The position numbers were made by a program, and so were the translations under genes. Positions 56,750 through 64,000 of a DNA stretch of 64,000 nt are shown here, piece by piece. How positions within the stretch are numbered: the stretch's first letter is position 1; every line of letters starts with the position of its first letter. The notes under the pieces were generated by a model that was not told where the DNA came from, searched no databases, and saw only the letters and a program-made list of their open reading frames with translations. Origin of the DNA: Bettongia penicillata ogilbyi (lineage: Eukaryota; Chordata; Mammalia; Diprotodontia; Potoroidae); the NCBI GenBank assembly GCA_023548195.1, contig JAJHZJ010000496.1, forward strand, positions 6,146,702 to 6,210,701. Direction: 5' to 3'.

Positions 56750-58255
56750 TGAGGCAGTTTTCTACATATTGTAGTCCCCTGGTAACTTTTTAATGAGTAT
56801 TCCCTGTAGCCAAAATGAAGCTTCATAAATTCTCTTTGAGGCTTTTATTTATTAAAACAAAACAAAACAGAATACATTGTCCTGATATAAAAATATTATT
56901 ATAATTTTTCATTTTGTTGGCTAAAAGTAATGATATTTTAAATACCCCCTTAAAGTAGGACTTTTATGATTTATTATTTCATTCCATAATATATTTGTTG
57001 ACTTGCCTTGTGGGCTTTTGCACCACAGACCCCTAGCTAACTAGTAGAGAGATTCATTCCCCTTAAGACTTGGGATCCAATCTCAGAAGATACTAAGTCA
57101 ATCTCTTCAATTGTAGCCCGAGAGTTCTTGGGTTCTCCATTTGGGGAAAGACTAAGTCAGACCTTTTATGCACTCTTTTTGGTAACTCAGAAAATAAACT
57201 TTTTAGGGAAAAAATGTAAATGTTAATTCTAATTATGGAATTAATTTTAAAGTCAAAACAAATTGTGCATAAATTTAATTATATTACATTTACTTGAAAA
57301 CTTCCTCCCCTGCTATATTTCAATCTTAAACAAGGGAAAAAGGGAACAATTAAATCAGTATCTTGGCCTCCAGCCGACCTTGATAACCCTCATTAGCCCT
57401 TGAGATTCCTACACCAATTTACTTAGAAATAGTAACTCTTCCAAAGTTTTACTAAGTAGCAAAATTAATTAGAATCTAACCAGTTTGCCGGGGGATGTTT
57501 AACAACCAGCTCTCCAGAAAAAAAAGAAAGAAATGTCCCTATGACACACTTTTAAATTTAATCTGCCTTATTGATATTTTCTTCATCACTTTCTTAAGTC
57601 TAGACTGTCAATAAAACAGTTAAGTCAAGCCTTGGTTTTTAGCTTTTCCTGAGTTCCTGCGATGTGAACACTCGCCTTAAAAACTGAACGTTCTGCTTAA
57701 AGCTCTGTAAGCCACCGCTGATTTCAGAACTCCTAATATTATTTTTCCCTTGAATGCCCAAGATCTAGAAATGTACCTAGGGTCTTGGAGGGAGGAAAAA
57801 AGGAGTAACATGTGATTTCAACATCTGTGTGTGCAGAGAGACAGTGCAAATTCATTGTCAGAGAATGCATTTGACAGACAGACAATGCAAATTCAAAGTA
57901 ATTGAGAGCTAGATTTTCTCTTTAGATTTCCTTGTCCTTTCAAATTTCCATTCCTGAGCACCTAAGCACTTTTGGTCTAGGGAAAGAAGGTTCATGAGCT
58001 GCTACAGTTTCCTTTCTTTCAGTAAGACTATAAGAATCCAACTGTTACTGTAGCTCCTCTGTTAAAGTATTCTCCAGAAGAGTTACTGGAGCCCAAGGAA
58101 ACAAGGGAGGTCACATCCAGGCGGTGATGGAGGAGTAGAGGGAGACTGTCAGATGAATGGATCACTGCTAACATTCTCTTCCTTCCTCTGCTTCTGGCCA
58201 GTGGCCTTGGCACCTGTTTTTAGTAAAATTCTTTCTCCTCTTGACAAAGAACCAA
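56750..58255. other. Repeat-poor AT-rich non-coding sequence
   Basis: No transposon text is recognised across 1.5 kb. It holds an octamer-like motif cluster at 57841-57895. Confidence 0.35.
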
Positions 58256-58394
58256 AATAACTCTCATTTAGTCCCATTTGTGCCTCTGACTAGCCATGGG
58301 ACACTGGACAAGTTGCTTCATTTCTTTTTACCCTGTTTTTCTCATACATAAAATAATGAAGCTATGTTAACACCCTGACACCACTGTTCAGTAG

Positions 58395-58500
58395 GCCACC
58401 TCTGTTCCGTTTCAGGCATCCTAGTTGAAAAGGGACATTGATGAAACTCAGGACATCCGGAGAAGGGATGATGATGATGGCAAAGACCCTCGAGATCATG
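58395..58500 (+). repeat. CR1/L3-type LINE fragment
   Basis: aaaagggacattgatgaaactcaggacatccggagaagggatgatg and caaagaccctcgagatcatg parallel the conserved CR1/L3 3' segment. Confidence 0.55.
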
Positions 58501-58710
58501 ATATAGGAGTCAGGAAGACCTGATATTAAATCCTGTCTGAGCTACTTATCTGTGACCCTGGGCAAAGGTTGCTTAACCTCTTTCTGCCTCAGTTTCTTTA
58601 TCTGTGAAATAGGGATAAAAATAGCACCTACCTCCCAGGGTTGCATGTTGAAAATGAGATAATGTTGGTAAAGTACTTTGCAAATATTAAGACATCATGT
58701 AAATGCTGTT
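58500..58710 (+). repeat. MIR-type SINE
   Basis: ggagtcaggaagacctgatatt, gtgaccctgggcaaagg, gcctcagtttctttatctgtg and gtaaagtactttgcaaatatt are in order. Confidence 0.85.
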
Positions 58711-58796
58711 AACTAACTACTAAAGACCTAGGAATGTTTAGAGGAAAAAAAGCTTAGGAGAGGGAAGAAGAGATATTCATATCTGCCTTCAGGGCC

Positions 58797-58892
58797 TTGT
58801 TGTTCAGTTGTATCTGACTTTTCATGCCACACTGTTTGCCACACTGTCCATGGGATTTTCTTAGCAAAGACCCTGAAGTGGTTTGCTGACTG
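58797..58892 (-). repeat. MAR1-like SINE 3' fragment, antisense
   Basis: ttgttcagttgtatctgac and cttagcaaagaccctgaagtggtttgc are the tail region of the SINE. The rest is absent. Confidence 0.75.
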
Positions 58893-59415
58893 AGTGACTG
58901 CTTGTTAAGAATATTGTCAAAGGTTTTGTCTGGTAAAGGTTGGCTGAACTTGCTTCTTAAAGAGGCCCCTTCCTTTGATGATTCGCTGATTCTAAGAGCC
59001 TCTACAAAGAAGAAGCTTCAGAAATGTTTGTGGAATTCACATAGACAAACTCTAGAGTTCCTTCTAAGACACCCATTGTGTGAACACTCTTCTGAACGCT
59101 CCTCAAGTCTGGGAACTATCTTTGTTATATTCTCTGACTACTGTTGGAAAACTCAGATGGGAAAATATGTGTGGGAAGGGAATATTAAAGAAAAAGATTC
59201 TGAAAAATGACATCAAAAATAAAAAGGAAAAGAATATATATGTGTATGTGTGTGTGTGTGTGTATATATGTATGTATGTATGTATAAATGTCCTATAGGA
59301 AGATATCACAGCCTTACCTAAAGGACACATTCATCTGTAAGGATGGGACAGAGATAGTTGAGTATTGGTGTCTTAATTCCATTAGGGGCATTGGAGGTTA
59401 GTGTTTATCTAGTGC
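58893..59415. other. Non-coding sequence with TG/TATG microsatellite
   Basis: 59237-59287 is tgtatgtgtgtgtgtg and TATG. A 102-codon frame (58902-59210) has no recognised domain. Confidence 0.4.
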
Positions 59416-59545
59416 AGGAATTCTTAACCTTTTTCAGTTATGAATTTCTTTGGAAGCCTGGTGAGGCCCATGGATCCCTTTTCAGGAAAAAAAAAGTTTT
59501 TAAATCCATAAAATGAAATCCATAGGATTACAGAGAGTAATTATG
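59416..59545. repeat. Partial relative of the TIR element at 2394
   Basis: aggaattcttaacct is the same left end. The interior (gaggcccatggatccc, then aaaatccataaaatg) resembles the family. The right end is lost. Confidence 0.4.
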
Positions 59546-59555
59546 GTGAAAGTTT

Positions 59556-59640
59556 GCAAAATATGTATATACATATATATATGTGTGTATATATATACAC
59601 AATATATACACAAATGTACGCATATACATACATACATGTA
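59556..59640. repeat. TA/CA-rich simple sequence
   Basis: tatgtatatacatatatatatgtgtgtatatatatac and related text. Confidence 0.85.
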
Positions 59641-59644
59641 CTTT

Positions 59645-60180
59645 TTAGCATGATATTTTCAGCCATGTTGTCAAAATGCTTGCAATAAGGATGAACAGGA
59701 CATCAAGGTCATCTTCTGTGCTGATGACAAGTTCTTCAATTTGAAAAGGCTGCAAGCCAAGACCAGAGTGGAGGGAGTGTTGGTACATGATTTTCTGTCT
59801 GCTGATGATTGTGCACTCAACGCAGTCTCTGAAGAGATGCAACAAAGTGTGGATTGATTCTCTGCTGCCTGTGCTAATTTTGGCTTAATAATTAACCCCA
59901 AGAAAACACAAGTGCTCCATCAGCTACCACCACACCATCTATACGTGGAACCATCGCTTACATCAAATGGAGAAGTTTTGAATACTGTGGATAAGTTCAC
60001 TTACCTTGGCAGTATACTTTCCAGGGATGTACACATTGACAATGAGGTTGATATATGCATTGCCAGAGCTAGCTCAGTGTTTGGGAGGCTCTGAAGAAAA
60101 GTTTGAGAGAGAAGAGGTATTAGACTGACTTCCAAACTGAAGGTCTACAGAGCTGTTATGCAACCCTCACTGTTGTATGC
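59645..60180 (+). mobile_element. RTE-clade LINE reverse-transcriptase fragment with ADD motif
   Basis: The sense reading gives FNLKRLQAKTRVEG, then VHDFLSADDCALNAVSEE with the catalytic ADD at 59801-59809. Next comes INPKKTQVLHQ, followed by VDKFTYLGSILSRDVHIDNEV and ARASSVFGRL. This is the canonical palm-to-thumb order of RTE reverse transcriptase. The ADD is preceded by S rather than F. Stops (a TGA after VD, another after GRL) and truncation show it is dead. A SINE cuts it at 60180. Confidence 0.8.
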
Positions 60181-60182
60181 CA

Positions 60183-60350
60183 GTGGGGCTGCTGGGTGGT
60201 GCAGTAGATAAAGTACCAGTGTAGGAGTCAGGAGGACCTGAGTTCAAATTTCACCTCAGACACTTGACACTCACTAGCTGTGTGACCTTGTACTCTGCTG
60301 CTTTCTGAGGTAATCAAGATGATCTCAAAAATGTCCTTAAAAAAAAAGAC
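60183..60350 (+). repeat. SINE with short A-rich tail, inserted at the RTE fragment edge
   Basis: gctgctgggtggtgcagtag, ggagtcaggaggacctgagttc and cttgacactcactagctgtgtgacc are followed by a divergent 3' part and (A)9. The 'cttgacactcactagc' insert is the L1-mobilised marsupial SINE type, unlike the MAR1-like copies. Confidence 0.8.
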
Positions 60351-61286
60351 ATTTGAGGATTTTCTACCATAAACATTCCTCAGTAGACCACCTTCCCTTG
60401 GCACAGATTAAAAACAGTTAAGCAAAACAAACCAATAAAATCACCCCCTCTGTCCTTGTATTTCCCATTACAAGGCTTTAGTCTTTAGAGTAGGAAGCGG
60501 TAAGATCATCTGTTCCTTGTGACGGAGAAGAATCTTTGGTACTCTTGTGAGTTTAGGAGTCTTTCAGGATAATTTTTCATTTTTATTATCAGGTTTTTTG
60601 TTCCTCTTATTCACACTGTGTTTCTCTCACTCATAACTGAGTTCATACAAATTCTCCTCTAAGATTAACGCTAAGATTGTTATTCTTTGAAGAATCAGAC
60701 AATCAAATGGCTGCCACACATCCTTATTTGTCTTTTCCTTCTGAAAAATCTTACGTACCTTAAACAGGTAGAATTTATTTTCTGGACTCATTGCATGAAT
60801 ATTCATTATATACTTACCGCAAATATTTGAGAGAAATGAACAGGAATTCACTATTTAATAATGTACGGTGAATATTTCTATTTGAGGTTATGAGTTCTAA
60901 TTAGGCACCTTTGATACTCAAGTTATTGCTTCCCTTGATTAGTGCAAGAAAGCCTGAAGTGATTTGTTCAAGTCTGATCACCCGATTGAGGTCAGGTACA
61001 AGATTTGGTAGGCTGATTCCTGACACAGTGATACTAGGAATGGATGCTAGGGACATTCAGAAAACAATATGACAGAAATGACTGGGGGGAGGCAGGGGAT
61101 TGGACTAGAATGATCTCTGAGACTCTTGCAGCTTTAAATCTGCTCTGTCACACATGGCACTCCATCCCTGTGTCTGGGTATCCCCCATATTTGGGTCTCT
61201 CACTTCACAACAGAGCTAAAGCACCACCTTCAAAATCATTAGTATGCCTCCTCCCTACCTACCTTCCAGTCAACTCTCTTGTGTGG
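60351..61286. other. Non-coding sequence, no element recognised
   Basis: No repeat or credible gene. Confidence 0.35.
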
Positions 61287-61290
<4 letters not shown>

Positions 61291-61378
<88 letters not shown>

Positions 61379-61384
61379 TGTATA
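61291..61384. repeat. (TA)30 followed by (TATG)9
   Basis: Pure TA to 61350, then TATG units. The Y/I-rich frames here are artefacts. Confidence 0.97.
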
Positions 61385-61455
61385 CGTAGTGTGTGTATAA
61401 AAAATTACTTTTGTGACTCCCTGAAGAACGTAAACCCCTTATGAATATGGATTTT

Positions 61456-61510
61456 TCCTGCTTTTCTTCCTTCTTTTCTTTTCCTTCCCTTTTTTCTCTT
61501 TCCTTCTCTC

Positions 61511-61561
<51 letters not shown>

Positions 61562-61620
61562 CTCTCTCCCCCCTTTCCGTATTCCTCTTTCTCCCTCCCT
61601 TCCTCCTCGTCCCTGCTTTT
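61456..61620. repeat. CT-rich tract with (CT)20 core
   Basis: Pyrimidine-only flanks with a pure CT run at 61517-61557. Confidence 0.95.
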
Positions 61621-61659
61621 TGTTTCCCCACTGCCTAGAACATAGTAGGCAATTAAGAA

Positions 61660-62110
61660 ATATTCGTTGTCTCATCGATCCTATGAATTAGAGCTCTCCC
61701 CATCAGGGATATACTCCACAGTGATCAGTAGAAGAAGAATTAGACATATATGCCAAAATAATCACGGCAGCAGTTTTGTGGAAGCAAAATAAAGTAGGTG
61801 CCTTGCAATTACAATGTGGATGAGTGAACAAATTGTTGCTTATAATTGTAATTGAATATTATTATTACAGGAAGGGGTGAATATGTTCAATTCAAAGAAT
61901 ATGGGAAAATTTGTTTGAGCTCACACAAAATGAAGTAAAACCAGGCTAGCCTCATATATGATGACTAAAATTATCTAAAATGAACACGACACAGTACTGA
62001 TCACAGGTTGAATTCAATAATCTATATTGGTTCCAGAGAACCAAGGATAAAATTTAAATGAAAAAACAAACACTAAATTGAGTTAAATGATCCAAGTTGA
62101 GTTAAAAAGT
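61660..62110. other. AT-rich non-coding sequence; possibly an L1 ORF2 scrap
   Basis: ggaagcaaaataaagtagg, gtggatgagtgaacaaattgttg, tgaatattattattacagg and aaatgaagtaaaaccaggc weakly resemble the L1 ORF2 3' region. The match is too decayed to be certain. Confidence 0.35.
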
Positions 62111-62114
62111 ACTT

Positions 62115-62275
62115 TAATTAGATGGCCTGATTTGAAATATTTATTCCAATGCTTCCTCTCTCTCTGATCTTAGGGAAGTCATTAGCCTTGCTGGCCCTCA
62201 GTTTCCTCATCTGTAAAATGAAAGGATCATACTTAATTATTTCTGAATTCTCTTCTAGCTCTAAGACTAAGATCA
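62115..62275 (+). repeat. MIR-type SINE
   Basis: gatcttagggaagtcattagcc, ctcagtttcctcatctgtaaaatg and agctctaagactaag are clear. Confidence 0.8.
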
Positions 62276-62463
62276 GCGTTGTATGACTCCATATATCTAT
62301 AAGAAGGTGGCAATTATGTGTAAACTATCTTATATACTCTCTAAGAATTGCATGGATTGGTTTTTTATGGGACAGTTCTGATAAAGGTAGTATAGTTCAT
62401 CAAATAATTAGTGTAAAAAAAAGGGCATTGAAACAGCTTTTTTAAAAGTTACCAAAAAAAGTG

Positions 62464-64000
62464 TTGTTTTTTTTTTATTATTAACAAAAATTTATTTATT
62501 TGACTTTTTACATTCATTTCCACAAAATTTTGGCTTCCAAATTTTCTCCCTATTTATCCCCTCCCTCCACCCCAATACACCAAACATTGTAATTTTCCCT
62601 ATCACCAATCTGCCCTCTCTTCTATCATTCCCTCCCTTCTCTTATCCCCATCTTCTCTTTTGTCCTGTAGGGCCAGATGATTTTCTATTCCCCATTAACT
62701 GTATTTCTTATTTCCTAGTAGCAGCAAAAATACTAAACAGTTGTTCCTAAAACTCTGAGTTCCAAATTCTCCCCATCCCTCCCTCCCCACCCATTCCCTT
62801 TGAGAAGGCAGGCAATTCAATATAGGCCATATCTGTGTAGTTTTGCAAATGACTTCCATAATAGTCGTGATGTGTAAGACTAACTGTATTTCCCTCCATC
62901 CTATTCTTCCCCCCATTGTTTCTATTCTGTCTTTTGATCCTGTCCTTCCCCAAGAGTGTTGACTTCAAATTGCTCCCTCCTGCCTTTGCCCTCCCTTCCA
63001 TCATCCCCCCCACCTTACTTATCGCCTTCTCCCCCACTTTCCTGTATTGTAAGATAGGTTTTCATACCAAAATGAGTGTGCATTTTATTCCTTCCTTTAG
63101 TCGAATGTGATGAGGGTAAACTTCATGTTTTTTTCTCAGCTCTCCTCTTTTTCCCTCCACTAAAAAGTTTCCTGCTTGCCTCTTGAATGAGAGATAATTT
63201 ACCCCATTCCATTTCACCCTCTCTCCTCTCACTACATTTCTCTCTCACTGTTTACCTTAATTTCTTTTAAAATATGGTCCCATCCTATTCAATTCACTCT
63301 GTGCTCTCTGTCTCTGTATGTGCGTGCATGTGTGTTTGTGTATGCACGCACATGTGTACATGCGTGTGTGTGCATGTGTGTGTGTGTGGTCCTATCAACT
63401 ACCCAGATACTGAAAAGTTTTAAGAGTTACAAATATTGTCTTTCCATGTAGGAATGTAAACAGTTTCACTTCTGGTAAGTCCCTTAAGACTTCTCTTTGC
63501 TGTTTACTTTTTCATGCTTCTTCTCATTCTTGTATTTGAAAGTCAAATTTTCTTTTCAGCTCTGGTCTTTTCATCAAGAATGCTTGAAAATCCTCTGTTT
63601 TATTGAAAGACCATATTTCCCCCTGAAGTATTATACTCAGTTTTTCTGGGTAGGTCATTCTTGGTTTTAGTCCTAGTTCCTTTGACTTCTGGAATATCCT
63701 ATTCCATGCCCTTCGATCCCTTAATGTAGAAGCTGCTAGATCTTGTGTTATCCTGATTGTATTTCCACAGTACTGGAATTGTTTCTTTCTAGCTGCTTGC
63801 AATATTTTCTCCTTGACCTGGGAATTCTGGAATTTGGCCACAATGTTCCTAGGAGTTTCTCTTTTTGGATCTCTTTCAGGCAGTGATCGATGGATTCCTT
63901 GAATACTTATTTTGCCCTCTGGTTGTAGAATATCAGGGCAGTTTTCCTCAATTATTTCATGGAAGATGATGTCTAGGCTCTTTTTTTCATCATGGCTTTC
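62464..64000 (-). mobile_element. Second half-L1 (HAL1-like), antisense, cut by the window edge
   Basis: The minus strand reads ORF1 (64000-63524), then directly the same 3' UTR as the 21.7-kb copy, including the TG/CA tract (63312-63390), the closing G-rich block and the A-rich tail (T-rich near 62464-62500). As in the first copy, ORF2 is absent. The 5' part lies outside the window. Confidence 0.88.
63524..64000 (-). CDS. L1-type ORF1 protein, C-terminal half, open to the window edge
   Basis: 158 codons stay open from the edge to the TGA at 63526-63524. Visible motifs are IHRSLPERDPKRETPRNIV (RRM end), KEKILQAARKKQFQY, LAASTLRDRRAWN and LKPRMTYPEKLS. At the site where the other copy has TAG this one keeps the CAG codon. 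It ends four codons earlier than the frame of the other copy would, through a TCA-to-TGA difference. Its 5' half is outside the window. Confidence 0.82.
   Translation of the reverse strand, partial: ESHDEKKSLDIIFHEIIEENCPDILQPEGKISIQGIHRSLPERDPKRETPRNIVAKFQNSQVKEKILQAARKKQFQYCGNTIRITQDLAASTLRDRRAWNRIFQKSKELGLKPRMTYPEKLSIILQGEIWSFNKTEDFQAFLMKRPELKRKFDFQIQE

Noticed and set aside
58902..59298. Overlapping 102- and 72-codon plus-strand frames.
   Set aside because: They occupy different frames of the same strand. One ends in a TG/TATG microsatellite, and neither has a domain.
61044..61675. Frames up to 130 codons rich in Y/I or R/E.
   Set aside because: They are produced by the TA, TATG and CT repeats.
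1..64000. CRISPR arrays, bacterial operons, plasmid or phage modules, tRNA or rRNA genes.
   Set aside because: None of their signatures was found. The short dispersed repeats are SINE and LINE copies with vertebrate characteristics.

Overview
The window is non-coding DNA from a marsupial genome (opossum-like, though an Australian marsupial is not excluded). The evidence is its repeat content. It has dozens of marsupial-type tRNA-derived SINEs, whose bodies read like 'tgaccctgggcaagtcactt' and 'ctcatctgtaaaatgag', with tails like 'gaaacgactgaacaa'. It also has MIR, L2 and CR1/L3 remnants, marsupial-type L1 fragments, RTE-clade LINE pieces, many microsatellites, and very few CpG dinucleotides. 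I found no host protein-coding exon, tRNA or rRNA that I can support. Nearly all open frames are chance frames or pieces of retrotransposons, so the window is either intergenic or part of a long intron.

Layout. From 0-5.4 kb there are MIR/SINE copies, a CR1/L3 fragment and a copy of an unclassified old repeat. From 5.4-7.0 kb an antisense L1 has inserted into a sense L1, and target-site duplications (TSDs) are readable for both. From 7-16 kb there are an L1 fragment, L2 copies and SINEs. At 16.4-16.8 kb lies a probable solo LTR. From 17-20 kb there are two more copies of the unclassified old repeat. From 21.7-24.6 kb there is a complete half-L1 element (5' UTR, ORF1, 3' UTR, no ORF2) with matching flanking duplications. 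An antisense L1 lies at 26.1-27.4 kb. An antisense RTE LINE lies at about 34.4-35.9 kb, followed by a pyrimidine tract and a hairpin. A mariner-type palindrome lies at 38.0 kb. At 39.2-39.95 kb is an antisense LINE fragment that looks R4/Dong-like and still shows a YMDD reverse-transcriptase motif. Repeat-sparse DNA fills 36.2-37.3 and 47.9-50.2 kb. Antisense L1 3' sequence lies at 50.7-52.0 kb. A long GGAA tract lies at 53.9-54.15 kb. A sense RTE fragment with an ADD motif lies at 59.65-60.18 kb and is cut short by a SINE. A TA/TATG/CT microsatellite cluster lies at 61.3-61.6 kb. A second half-L1, antisense, runs off the right edge from 62.46 kb.

The main biological content is therefore a layered record of retrotransposition. 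At least five non-LTR lineages are present (L1, half-L1, L2/CR1, RTE, R4-like), along with the short elements that depend on them. All family names come from reading the sequence and from recalled motif knowledge; no database search was run.
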